DNA of 64,000 nt from Warburgia ugandensis (lineage: Eukaryota; Streptophyta; Magnoliopsida; Canellales; Canellaceae), in assembly GCA_035236585.1 (NCBI GenBank), contig CP141135.1, positions 1,956,001 through 2,020,000 of the forward strand, in the 5' to 3' direction. The notes beneath the pieces were generated by a model. That model saw nothing but the letters and a program-made list of their open reading frames with translations, was not told the DNA's origin and searched no databases. Below are positions 1-12,000 of this stretch, piece by piece (position 1 is the stretch's first letter; the number at the start of each line of letters is the position of its first letter). The translations under genes and the position numbers were made by a program.

Positions 1-362
1 TCTGAGGTGCCCAGAGTTAGAAGTGGTTGTGGATTAGAAGTAACAAAACTACTTCTGAAAATGGCCAGTATAATGCCAATCTGAATTTGTATTTGATTGG
101 TTTCTTCAATTTGTGATATGTTAACCAGTTGACCATTCTTTAATGTTGGTGTTTCTGGTTTTTTTTTGCATTCCACTCTTTGAAAAATGGAACATTTTAC
201 TTATATTCTTTGGATAGTATAATATTTAGCTTATATACCTCATTATTCACCCTATTGAGTTCTCACATGCTCTTCCTATGCATTTTTCTATGCCATTACT
301 ATATAATACAGTCCTCTTGGCTGCAACTCTGAAAGTTGATTTCTCCTTGGTTAGACATGATT
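1..362. other. Left-edge spacer, no gene seen
   Basis: This stretch lies to the left of the first LINE. It has no open frame with recognisable protein similarity and no RNA gene that I can see. It could belong to an intron or UTR of a gene outside the window, but nothing here shows that. Confidence 0.4.
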
Positions 363-371
363 TAGGTATTC

Positions 372-373
<2 letters not shown>

Positions 374-420
<47 letters not shown>

Positions 421-1138
421 AGACCTTATCCCAATTAGGGGTCGGCCACATGAATCTTATTCCTCCATTCCACTCTATTAAATACCATGGCTTCATTTAG
501 TCCCAAAGTTTTTAAATCTTTCCTCACCACTTCTATCCATGTTCTTTTGGGCCTTCCCCTTGCCCTTTTAGAACCTTCAACTTGTATTGCCTCACTCCTT
601 CTAACTGGTGCCGTTGTTGGCCTCCTTTGAACATGTCCAAACCATCTAAGTCTAATCTCCCTCATCTTGTTACCTATTGGTGCTATCCCTAAATTTTATC
701 TAATATTTTCATTTCTAATTCTATCCTTTCTTGTCTTACCACTCATCCATCTCAACATCCTCATTTCTGCAGCACCTAGCCTATGAGTATTATGTTCCTT
801 AACTGCCCAACACTCTGATCCATAGAGCATGGCCGGCCTTATAGCCATCCTATAGATTTTTCCCTTTAGTTTAAGTGGCACCCGCCGATCACATAAAACA
901 CTCGATGCACATCTCCATTTGTTCCAACCCGCTTGGATTCTCTGGGTAACCTCGCTCTCAATCTCTCCACTCTCATGGATCAATGATCCTAAGTATCGGA
1001 AGTGGTCTCTCATGGGGACCTCTTGGTTATCAATCTTGACTGGTGCTCCACTCCTACTCTCCTTGCTAAAATTACATTCCATATATTCTGTCTTAGTTAG
1101 GCAGATTCTAATCCTTTCGATTCTAATGCTTCTCTCCA
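374..1138 (-). mobile_element. 5'-truncated RTE-type LINE, 3' end with (GAT)n tail
   Basis: This is the last ~0.77 kb of a non-LTR retrotransposon read on the minus strand. The translation carries the end of the reverse-transcriptase ORF: YMECNFSKESRSGAPVKID, then MRMLRWMSGKTRKDRIRNE and MREIRLRWFGHVQRRP. The frame breaks around position 690. The 3' end is the sequence GTGGCCGACCCCTAATTGGG followed by a (GAT)n tail, seen as (ATC)n at 377-420 on the plus strand. A triplet-repeat tail rather than poly(A) is typical of the RTE clade. An 11-bp direct repeat TAGGTATTCTT at 363-373 and 1139-1149 flanks the copy, which makes it an independent 5'-truncated insertion. Confidence 0.85.
377..420. repeat. 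(ATC)n microsatellite, LINE tail
   Basis: An uninterrupted ATC triplet run forms the 3' tail of the minus-strand LINE. In one frame it reads as poly-histidine, which has no biological meaning here. Confidence 0.9.
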
Positions 1139-1227
1139 TAGGTATTCTTGATTTGTGATAATTCCTCCATCTCAGGCAGAACCTAGAAGACTAGAACATG
1201 GCAAATTTTGCTAGAGTGGGGTTGAAG

Positions 1228-1272
1228 TCATCATCTTCTAGGCCTTATCCCAATTAGGGGTCAGCCAAGAGA
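1228..1272 (-). mobile_element. LINE 3'-end scrap
   Basis: The sequence TCATCATCTTCTAGGCCTTATCCCAATTAGGGGTC matches the terminal ~40 bp of the RTE LINE in minus orientation. Only the extreme 3' end is present, so this is either a very short 5'-truncated insertion or a remnant. Confidence 0.6.
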
Positions 1273-3240
1273 AGGGATGAAGTGAAACTCAAAAATGAAG
1301 ATTGATGACTAGTCTTTTCTTAAAATGAAGGAAAAGATGAAGAATGGATGATTGCATTTCGGATTGGGAAAAGCCAAATGCGATATGTTCTCTTTGTTAT
1401 ACCTCATCATCAAGACCTTACCTTGTTCCTCCATTCCCTTCTATTAAGTGTCATAGCTTCATTCAGTCACAAAGTTTTTAAATATTTTCTCATCACTTTT
1501 ATCCAAGTTCTTTTGGGCCTTCCCCTTGCCCTTTTAGAACTTTCAACTTGGATCGCCTCACGCCTTCTGACTAGTGTCTTTTTTGGTCTACGTTGAACAT
1601 ATCTAAATCATCTAAGTCTAATATCCCTGCTCTTGTTACCTATTGTGCTACACCTAAGTTTCCTCTAATGTTTTCATTTCTAATTATATCTTTTCTTATC
1701 TTGTCACTCATCCATCTCAACATTCGTATTTCAGCAACACTCATCCTATGTACATGTTGTTCCTTAACTGCTCAACACTAATATCCATAGAGCATGGCCA
1801 GCCTTGCAGCTATCTTAGAGAAATTTTCTTTTAGCTTGAGTGGCATCATCTGATTACACAAACTCCAGAGGCGCATTTCCATTTGTTCCAACCCGCTTGG
1901 ATTCTCTGGGTAACTTCTCTCTCAATCTCTCCACTCTCATGCATTATCGATCTCAAGTATTGAAAGTGTTGTCTTAGGGGGACTTCTTGGTTATCAACCT
2001 TTACTGGTGCTCTACTCCCACTCATCTCTTTACTAAAATTGCATTCCATATACTCTGTCTTAGTTTAACTAATTTTAAATCCTTTAGATTTTAATGCGTC
2101 TCTACATAACTCTAGCTTTGTGTTTACGCCCTCCCTATTCTCATTAATCAAAACTATATCATCTGCAAATAATATGCACCATGGAATCTCCTCATGCAGA
2201 TGTTTTGTTAACTCATCCATAACCAACGTAAAATGGTACAGGTTCAATGTCAATCCTTAGTACAATCCTATAGTCATAAGAAAATCACCGGTCTCTCCGC
2301 TAATGATCCGAACATTTGTTACCGCTCTCTCATACATATCCTTAATTATGTCTACATACTTTTTGTAAAACCCCTTTTTCGCTCAATACCCACCATATTA
2401 ACTCTCTAAGTTCCCTATCATAAGCTTTTTCTAAGTCAATAAAGGCCATGTGGAGGTTCTTCCTCATCTCACTATATTTCTCTATCAATTATCTAAGTAA
2501 GAAAATAGTTTCCATGGTAGACCTCTCAGGCATAAAACCAAACTGGTTCTTTAATACACTTCTCATATTGTAGCATCTTCTCCATCACTCTTTCAAAAAG
2601 TTTCATGATATGAATCATAGGTTTGATCCCCCGATAATGAGTGCAACTCTGTATGTCTCCTTTATTCTTGTAAATCGGTACAATAGAGCTCTTCCTCCAT
2701 TCATTTGGCATTTTCTTCGATTTCACAATCTTGTTGAACTATTTTGTCAGCCAAATCACTCCAGTATCTCCAATATACTTTCAAACCTCTATTAGTATAC
2801 CATCAAGCCCTAGAGCCTTTCCTAATTTCGTCTTTTTCAAGGCCTCTTTCACTTCATATATTCTAATCCTACAGTCATATCTATAATGCCTAACATTATT
2901 TGGGTTTACAATACTTTTAATCCCTATATTTTCACAATAATTGTCATTTAACAATTTTTGAAAGTAACTTTTCCATCTTCGTTTGATCTTGTCAGCTTTG
3001 ACTAATACGCTTTGTTCATCACTTCTAATACACTTAATGTGGTCTATGTCCTTACTCTTCCTCTGTCTTTCATATGCAAGTTTAAACACATCTTTCTCAC
3101 CTTCTCTTGTTCCTAATTTATTATAGAGATCATCATATGCCTTGAGCTTAGCCTCACTTGCTGCTCTCTCATCAACCTTTTTGGCATTCTTATATTGCTC
3201 AAAGTTTTCATTATTTTTTGTCATTTGTCATGCTTTAAAA

Positions 3241-3416
3241 CAGCCTTGATACAATGGTACAGTTGTCGTCATGTGGCCTTGAGGTCACGGGTTCATGGCG
3301 TGCAAACCACCTCTTGCAAAATGCAAGGTAAGGCTGCGTACTACTGACCGTTGTGGTCTGCCCCTTCCTCGGACCTCGCATACGGGGGAGCTTGGTGCAT
3401 CGGGACTGCCCTTTTT
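3241..3416 (+). mobile_element. Au-type SINE nested in LINE
   Basis: This copy has the tRNA-like head with a B-box-like GGTCACGGGTTCATGGC, then the Au family body: CCTCTTGCAAAATGCAAGG, TAAGGCTGCGTACTA, CCCCTTCCTCGGACC, GGGAGCTTGGTGCA and CTGCCCTTTTTTT. A 16-bp target duplication (TTGTCATG-C/T-TTTAAAA) lies at 3225-3240 and 3417-3432 with one mismatch. It interrupts the LINE, so it inserted after it. Confidence 0.92.
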
Positions 3417-4479
3417 TTGTCATGTTTTAAAACACACATTTCTCTTTAATAATTTTTTGCACTTTTTCACTCCACCACCAAGTTTCCTTTGTTGGTTGCC
3501 TTTTACCTTTAGATACTCTTAGGACATCTTTCATTACTTTCTTAATGGACATAACCATATTAGTCCACATGGTGTTTACGTTTTGTTTCATTGTTCAAGT
3601 TTCCTTCTACTATCAACTTATTTGTAAATGATATTTCTTCTCTCCTTTTAAGTTCCACCACTTAGTTTTTGGATGCATATTAAGTTCATTTCCTTTCTTC
3701 CGTACTTTAATCTATGTTATGAGGTTAGACTCTCACCGGGTATCACCTTACAATCCTTACACATTGATCTTTCGGCATTCCTAAGTAGGAAAAAGTCAAT
3801 TTGGCTTTTATGTTGTCCACTTTTAAAGGTTACTAAGTTATCATCCCTCTTCTTAAAGTATTTGTTTGCTATAGCTAGGTTATATGCTAAGGTAAAAAGT
3901 GAGTATAACTTCTCCCATCTCATTTCTTTCTCCATTACCATACCTCCTATGTACCTTATCATATCCTTCTTTTCCTAGATGACCATTAAAATCGGCTCCT
4001 ATAAAGATCCCCTCTGTGTTGGGAATGTCTTGCATGACTCCCTCTTTATCTTTCTATAGCTGTCTCTTGGTTTTATCCTTTAACCCTACTTTTGGTGCTT
4101 ATGCACTAATAACCTTTATGATATTCTCTCCTAGAACAAGTTTTATTAGTATAATTCTATCCCCGGTTCTTTAACATCTACAATTGTATCCTCTTATTTG
4201 TTATTTATCATTATCCCTACAACATTTCTATTATCGTCCTTTCCTATATATCAGAGCTTATACCTATCGATTTCTCTAATTTGAGCCCCTTTCTACTTAG
4301 TTTCTTGGATATAGGCAATATTGACTCTCCTACGTTTTATCGTATCCACTAACTCTATACTCTTACATATTAATATGCCTATATTCCATGTAGTGATATG
4401 AATCTTGTGCTCTTGACCTAGCCTATTTTCCCATGCACTTCCCGAACAATGCAGGAACCCATGCATACTTTCTACTGCA

Positions 4480-4640
4480 CCTAGGTTCTGATGTGGCACA
4501 TAGCTTTGGAGGAAACACTCTAATAGCCCTAGCCTATTTTTCAGTACACCTGGGATTCAATGCAGCGCGGCGCTTTTGGGGGAATAGCCTAACAGCCCTT
4601 GTCCATTTTCCACCATATCTAGGATCCGATGCAGCTAATC
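4480..4640 (-). repeat. Tandem ~66-70-bp repeats in LINE 5' region
   Basis: On the minus strand three diverged units each carry a CATCGGATCC-like start and GTGGAAAATGGRCAAGGGCT. The CATC-type starts lie near 4630, 4563 and 4493. The same arrangement occurs in the plus-strand LINE at 17535-17705. Confidence 0.7.
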
Positions 4641-4810
4641 GCTTACGAGGAATGCCATAACCTGAGCGAATGTCATAAATTGATTCATGTGGGGTCTGCC
4701 ATGGGTTTTCCTTGCCGGCTGGCACTTGACGGAGAACCCATGCTTGGCTTCAGCTGCGATAAAACCATATAGAACTAAAACCACACAGGTGGAGTTTCTC
4801 TTTGTTATAC

Positions 4811-6900
4811 TGTTGTTGCTATAATACTAGAGCTGTCTTATTGGGATTTCTTATCGTCATGGTAGAGCAGAGGATGTCTTGTGTCACTACGTAGTTCACT
4901 TCCAACTTAGTGAGGCATGGTGAAAATTGGTTCACTTGTCACCAAAAGGAGTAGAATGTACACTGTCCTTTAACTAAGACAACGTTGGAAACAAGATAAT
5001 TATCTCCTGAAGAATGTTTCCCTATCTGGAGAGTTCTGCCACCAATTTTAAAGTTGAAATCTGTGTCATTTGCTGGATCTAGGTTAGTGGCTCTGTTACA
5101 GCTGAATTTTCTTTTGGCTTATTAAGATACAAGACAGCTGCCGCTGCTGCAGTTCCTAATTTCTTTGGTGGGCATGGTCCTTGATTTACCGAGTGTTTTA
5201 TTCTCAAAAATACCTGCCATATATTCTTATTGCTTGAGCATTGAATTGCTATTTAGGCTTCCTTAGAAGGTTTGGTAAGATGATGATCCGTATCCACTTC
5301 TGTTAAAACTGGATGGCTTTTGTTTGGGGATCTCAAATCATGTAGGTGTCTTTTAGTTTCACAAACTGTTCCAGTAGAAGCTACAGAAGTGCATGTGAGC
5401 TCATTTCAAATTTATTTTGAGTTGGAGAATTATGTGTCTCATGTGCTTTGGTTGGTATTGGCATGAATCACACCGGATCATATTTTCAGCTTATGCCTCT
5501 CTCTGTTAATGTTCGTCAAATTTCAAGCTGGCCATTACTTGTGTCAACTGTCAGAATCTTTTGGTTTTATTGTCATAATTGTTTCACTGTAAAATAATGA
5601 CTTGTTCTGAGAAGAGTCTCTGTGCCAGTGCTTGAACTTCTAGAGTAAATGTTGCTTGTTGGGGATTCAGAGGTGTTGCTAGTGGGTTTCGTGTGAGCAT
5701 CTTTATCCTGAGCGCTTATTGAAGTGCATTTCTTTTCTATATTTTAGTTCTTTAGGGAGGCTTGGGGTTCAGGGTTAGGCAAGAGGTCTTGCAGCCTGCA
5801 GACTTTGGTTGGGGAGGTGCCATCTAAGCAGATTTCTATGCCAGCAGACGATTTGAAGCACATTTCTTAAAATCCCATTTTCTAAAATGTGATGATTGTT
5901 TTGCATCTCTGTGCTTAGCTAACTATTTATTCTTTAATTAATCTTATCTTATTGGTCAGGAAGAAAATACAAGTATTTGGAGCTGTAACTGATAAATGTT
6001 AAGGCATAACACTGATGGAAAAGCTAGAATCAAAGGTGCAGTATAATTTCTTTCATGGAGCGAAGGTTAATTCGGTATCAAATTGAAGGTCATTATGTTT
6101 CTTTTCCCATGTGAATAGATTTCTTAGTGCAAGAAATGCTAAATTATGTTCTGCAAGGCCATAAGGGATCTTCTACTAGCTGATGGCATCTAGGTTTCGA
6201 AGCTCCTTGATTGGAATATTGCATTGGGATCATTATTTTTGCAATGCACTGTTAGTACTTCAAAATTTTCAATTAATGACTTCGAAACAAGCTGACACTT
6301 GTCCTATTCAGAACTTGGAAATCTTACCATCGCCCAAGCATTTGCCGAGTATCAAAGCTTTCATCTTCTTCTTGGTGCTGTGGTTTTGGCATTCTCTATT
6401 TAGAGATTGAAGTCTAGCATCGTGAAGTCCTCTTAGGTGATCAATGATTCTCATTCTAGCACCAGAATACAAATATCCACTTCCATGCTTGAGTGCTTCG
6501 ATTTTCTGTCAATTTCTAGTCGCAGTTTTTCAGGATATTTTTGTTTGACTCTAATTCCTGTTGCCATGGGTTAACATTGTCATGACATACCAGCTCTATT
6601 CTCTGAGCTTTTGTATGCAGCGATACGAGTATTCCACTTTACTTGGATTCTAGGAAGACTTAAGGGATTTTGAAGAAAATAAAGAAACTTCATGATTGGC
6701 ATTATTTTTAGTTATGTGAATATGCACTGTGCAGGATTGTTACTGTTATAGTTTGGTATAATCTAAGTGTTTTACATCCCGTCCATTTTCTGTGCAAAGT
6801 AGATTTTCTTCTACCCTACAATAGTAGCTTTGGTAGAACTGTAAGTATTCTACAGCGTCCCGTCCATTTAAGCATAGCACCTGTTTAGTACTGTATTTTG
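4811..6900. other. Spacer, no confirmed gene
   Basis: I see no convincing coding exon here. A short frame near 5130-5185 (TAAAAAVPNFFGGHGP then stop) follows an AG. It might be an exon of the same unidentified gene as the candidate at 6923, but nothing ties the two together. Confidence 0.35.
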
Positions 6901-6922
6901 GAGATGAATTATCTTTTGCAGA

Positions 6923-6973
6923 AGGCTATATGCAGGGAGGTGATGGGCCAACCTCACCGAAGCGTTTTAGGTA
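6923..6973 (+). CDS. Possible terminal coding exon of an unidentified gene
   Basis: A pyrimidine-rich tract ending TTTTGCAG (to about 6922) is followed by a short open frame reading GYMQGGDGPTSPKRFR and then TAA. A Gly-rich stretch with an Arg-rich end would suit the C-terminus of an RNA-binding protein, but I do not recognise the family and cannot find upstream exons with confidence. It may be a chance frame. The sequence after the stop would be the 3' UTR. Confidence 0.22.
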
Positions 6974-8460
6974 AACCCGTCTTGTAAGTTGCATAGTATT
7001 TGTCCCACTTTATGTAACAATAATTAGTCAGTCAAGATCAAGTGACAATATAATTCATCCGTAGCTGGCTTTCTTGTACGTCTTCGTGGGATTTGATATC
7101 CGTTATCATCAGAGTATGTTTAAAGAAGGGAGAAACGCCAACCTCGAAAGCACTGAAACCACTGTACCCAACAAATGTTGTGGTGTCTGATGTACTTCAT
7201 CTGGGATTATGTATTCCAGATCAATCGGGGTGAATTGATTTGATTACCGCCAAGTCAGCAATTTGTTAGGTTTGGCTTTTTCCCGCAGTTATGTTATGCA
7301 TTTGAAGCCATCTCTGTACGTACGTAATTGTAACCGCGCATAAACGTGTATAAGATAATTGCATCTTCTAAATGTCTGTAGGTTGATATAAGGCTGTAGA
7401 ATTATGGCCGAATCACGGAGAATTGATCTTTTCACGCAATTTTGATCTTTTGCCTTTCAAATGTTAGTGGCATAACGTAATCAATGGTATATAATACATG
7501 TCTAATACTGTATATTGGACGGTTGTAATTTGTTTCATCGGTGCAAACTCTGGTTTATATTTTCATGTTCGTCATGATGATCATGCAACTCATTGTGGAG
7601 AATTATGAACGTCGGATCTGCGCAATTTATGATAGGTTTTGCTATGGATGGCCCTGCACTGATTTGAATATAATTCGACAACAGCCGCAAATTAGCAGAT
7701 GACAATCGTCAACCCATATAGAATAGCGGCTCTACCGCCCGGGAATGAATTCACTGCTGTATGGTTGACCGGTGATTACTAGCAATTCTGGCTTCATGCG
7801 GCCTACAATCTGAAGTGAGGAAAAGGTCTACAATTGTATGTATAGGTGCAGAATTTGGGGATTTTAGCTGCTGGTTGAGCTTGAATCAATAGGTGTTTTG
7901 TTTCGCGAAGGGCCTTTTCTTGCAGGTTCCCTCGTATGAGAGGAGGCTCTTTTTACAAATGGCCATTGCAAAACATTGTTGCACCGCCAAACTACAAATT
8001 ATGTGCCTCGTGTTTTAGTGTTTTGGATATAATAAATGGGTTAAACTATTAGTTTGATGGCCTTTCTTTCATGGGAAGGGTTTACACATTATTTTATTGG
8101 TTATGTAGGGACTTGAGAGGCATGCAATTGGTCCACTAAACTAACAAATGAGTATGGTCTGATTAATGGGGCTTTGTTTTACAGGACTGATCTTGCAATC
8201 ACTGGTCTTGTTCATGTGCTTATGCGATGGGGCTTATTAATCAGCATTGCCTGTAAATATGCCCACTAATTCAAGCCCCCACCTCACATGGTTGGGGCCT
8301 TGACTTCCGTCATGAACCTATTAAGCCTTTCGACGCTTTTCAACCAGTGGGTGTATTATAGGCTATTGATCTTCAAATAATAAACATGGTATTTTATGTT
8401 GGTTAATATGACATGTTAAGAAGTTCCCTTGCTAGATTTCTACACGAAGGCCGCAAAATT
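6974..8460. other. Spacer, no gene seen
   Basis: This is ordinary non-coding sequence between the possible exon at 6.95 kb and the 3' UTR of the COQ2-type gene. I see no repeat family shared with the rest of the window. Confidence 0.4.
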
Positions 8461-8977
8461 TTCCACTTTATTTTTATTTCTATATGGAGATTACCATTAA
8501 GCCACTAGAAAAAACGTAGTTCTAGTAGCTCAAGAAGAACTAAAAGATGTAATTGAGGGGCCAAACCTCAGATTTGAATCGACAAATGATTCAACCAAGT
8601 AAAGATCTGGAAATTTCCATATCAAGTGAAAATTTTTAGCCCAGAATCCAACTCGAGAAGACTCTGGGGCAAAACAAATTCAAACACCAAAATCGGGACT
8701 TTATGCCCTAAAGTGCTAAATATTTCAATTTTTAAGCAATAAAATTTACAACACTGAATTAACTTACTCCACCTGACGTCTCTTATACAAAACGAAATGA
8801 CAAGCAATGGGCATTCCAGATTGCCCCCTTGTGATAAATTCTCACCATCTCGTTCTGTTCATGTACGATTTTCAAATCTTTGTAGGACCTGGAACTTTGC
8901 GTTGAAGGATATAACGGCGTTTGGTGTATAGCATTCCATTTCTTGAGGCAAATGTGCATACATTCTGGTTGTGTCAC

Positions 8978-9066
8978 CTGCAAATCATACGAAACAGTTA
9001 ATTAAAAACTGCTACCTTTGTGATACAACAAGATAGGTCATTAAGTTAATATTAGATATGTATTAC
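8978..9066 (-). other. Probable 3'-UTR intron of the COQ2 gene
   Basis: On the minus strand the TGA stop is followed after 3 nt by a strong donor (TAG then GTAATAC). An acceptor TTTGCAG lies 89 nt downstream at 8978. The terminal UTR exon would run from 8977 towards about 8460, where AATAAA-like signals (TTTATT on the plus strand) occur. The junction is only a few nt past the stop, so it should not trigger nonsense-mediated decay. This is inferred from splice signals alone. Confidence 0.5.
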
Positions 9067-9069
9067 CTA

Positions 9070-12000
9070 TCATGAGGCAAGTCTTCCGAACAAGACCCCG
9101 CTGAAAATAATAGCTCCGAGCCACTTGTTTGACACAAATCTAGAAACCAAAAGATGAGTTCTACGGTCAGATAGTCTTTTGAGATGAATGAAAGTGCTGA
9201 TAATATGAACGCCGATGATTCTTCTTCAAGATTGAGTCCATTTAGAATGAATGTCAAAAGCAGTGTTTCAACCTGGTAAGAACTACAGAAGATTACAAGT
9301 TTACATGCAGATAATACAGTTTGGCAGCTGCACACACATAAACAGACACTGCCAGTATGAGGTGCATAACTTGGAAAATTGTATAACTTGCGTGTGCATC
9401 CAGTGGTAAATCCACAATAACTGGGAGGCCATGGATTTACTGATTCGAGATCTTATATTTACTGTAAGACAAACTAATCCATCAGTTAATCCCTATAAGC
9501 ATTTCGTTCTATTGCTTGATTAGCAGAAGCTTCAATTTGCCTCAGGTGCTAAAACCACCACACCTCACGAGACTGAAAAATGATAAACACCAAATAAGAT
9601 TCTACCATAAAAATGTAAGATGTGCCTCTGTTCCTCTCAATGACTAGAAACTGTAGTATGGCAACAATGACAGACAAGTGAGCTTGAATACCTATCCTAG
9701 TAAGGGAGGTGCATTATTCCCCAACCAGGTCCAAGTCTGCTAACCGCCCACCTTTACAAAAGGAAAAAAGCACAGACCTCGACCGATGTGTACCCAAAAT
9801 GTGCAGGAAACTTGTGAAGCAAAGGATACACTCTATAAGAAATTGAATAATTGATGGCTCAGTGGAAACGCCAACACAAGTATTGCTCATATAACATGTA
9901 AGGCCAGCACATCCTAAAGGACTAAAGAGAGCAAGACGCAGCAGAAAATGGAAAATAAGGAATTCTGAACTGCCAAACACTTGAGCTTAAACTGTACCAG
10001 AATAGTTCGCTCTTCTTTCCTGCTAAAGTTTCAGAGGTGCGAGGAATGTTTTACTTCATAACCTGTCTTCTGCATTTCTCTCCATTTGCCAATAGATTTT
10101 GTAGTTTATGAGTGTTTTATCTTCATTCACACTAAACAAATCACTCACATAATCCAAAACTACATTTGGTCTCTGCTTTAGGCACATAGACACAATTGCC
10201 CACTAATAGGACTGCATGAGAAGCCCCTCCTAAATAGACATGTGTCACTTGTTTGGAGACAGGTTAGGGCCACCAAGTCAAGTCCATAAGCAAAATAAAT
10301 CTTAGGGCTGGGGGAAGTCAAGACTAGCTCAATCCTTGTAGAATGAAGTTAAACAATTCTCAACAAACTTCGAGAAGTGATCCAAGGATGCTTTCAAATT
10401 TTAGCCAAGCTGATTTGGTAAGTATTGTCTATCAACAGGCAAAAGTCTCAAGATTTATCCTTTTAGTCAAATCCTTTAATGAGACTACTACTGATATTTC
10501 AATTAGGTTCAGTAATATTTATGGAAGTGCATTAGTTAGGCCGAATTCAGTGCAAAAAAAAGAAGCTGTAAAAGATTCTAGTGTAAGTTCAAATAACTTG
10601 ATGGAAGTTCTGTTCCCCGGATCTTGTAATCATGATGGAATTAGTATATATTCAAAGTAAGTCATCATCAACTCAAGCAGAAACACATCTAGGAAATGGC
10701 CTAAGGTTGCATAAATACTCACTTTCTATTGCAATCTGCACAGTTTGACAAGTCAACTGTCCAGATCTGCCACCCTAACTGTCCAGCTGCAACCATCAAA
10801 GACGCATAATATGGCCACCCTGTTCTACGTGGAAAGATATATGCAGTCAGCAGATTACCTGCAAGAGTGGTTGTTACAAGCCAGTTAAGCAATACATACC
10901 AATTTCTGCATTAAATCCGCTGAGAGCAAGGCTACTAATACATACAATCCCAAATCCAGTAATCCAAGTCTTTGTCTGAGCTCCAAACCTCAATGCTGTA
11001 GATTTAACCCCAACTTTCAGGTCATCTTCTTTATCCTGAAAGCACGATTGCAAGATGTTTTAGAGAACAGAGGTAAGGTCCTGCCATACCAAGGCGTAGA
11101 AACAGCCTCTTGCAAAAAATGCAAGGTAAGGCTGCCTACTATAGGCCCTTGTGGTCCGCCCCTTCCCTGGAGCCCGCATAGGCGGGAGCTTTGTGCACTA
11201 GGGCTGCCCTTATATAGGAAGCAGCAGAAGTTTGATAAATCAAACAATATACCTGATGTGCATATATTGTATCATAGACGAGTGTCCAGCATACTCCAGA
11301 GAGGTACAGGGGGAAGACAATGGCAGGATCCAGGCTTCCTTTAACTGCACTCCATCCTAGTAAAGCTCCCCAGTTAAACGTTAAACCTAAATATGCTTGA
11401 GGCTGAAATAAAAATACATCACAAGAACCACATCAGTTTAATTTTATGTATAGCATAAAAGCAGGGGTATTCACAAGCCATACCCAGAAAGTCAGCCTCT
11501 TCATGAGTGGATAGGAGAAAACAAGCAGCAAAGATGATGCCCCCAACACACGGCTGCAACAAGAAGAACAAAAGCAGTTAAACGGCTTTAGTGAAAGCAG
11601 TTAAACGGCTTTAGTGACAGCAGTTTGCTGATTTGCTCTAATGCCAATCCTCTTTGGTTTTATGTTCTTCTGAGCATGGAGACTAATGTGTACAAATGTT
11701 TGATTTCTCCTTGAGACATAGTGTGTTCTTTTCTCTCCTATTTCTTTGTTTTTGTGTATGTGTTGTGAACAAACTGAAATTACACATAATTTACGATGAA
11801 AGGTGATTTTTTTTTTCCTATTAACCTAACACACAGTGCAAGCGAAATACTGTTGATTATTCTTTCCTACATACTTCTATTTCATGAAGTTTGGGAAAGG
11901 TAATCTTGGTCATTGCAAGCTTAGTTCTGTCGAGCTCAGAAAGTTTGACCATACTGCTGACAGCAACCTTATTTAAACTTATATGAAATCAATCAAAACC

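Larger units (their letters stand above)
1403..4795 (-). mobile_element. Near full-length RTE-type LINE, degenerate, with nested SINE
   Basis: A 15-bp perfect direct repeat, TTCTCTTTGTTATAC, lies at 1388-1402 and 4796-4810 and delimits the element. Read on the minus strand it starts with CTCCAC and has a three-unit ~66-70-bp tandem repeat in its 5' region (about 4480-4640). An apurinic-endonuclease start follows (ITTWNIG and VNIAYIQETK, 4293-4499). The reverse transcriptase comes next (KIKRRWKSYFQKLLND, MPNEWRKSSIVPIYKNKGDI, and FADD in the catalytic position, 2065-2253), then the RTE C-terminal tail. Stops and frameshifts break the ORF everywhere, so the copy is not autonomous. An Au SINE sits inside it at 3241-3416. 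The element would be about 3.2 kb without the SINE. Confidence 0.88.

Noticed and set aside
278-481. Frame with a run of 15 histidines
   Set aside because: It is the reading of the (ATC)n tail of a LINE on the wrong strand.
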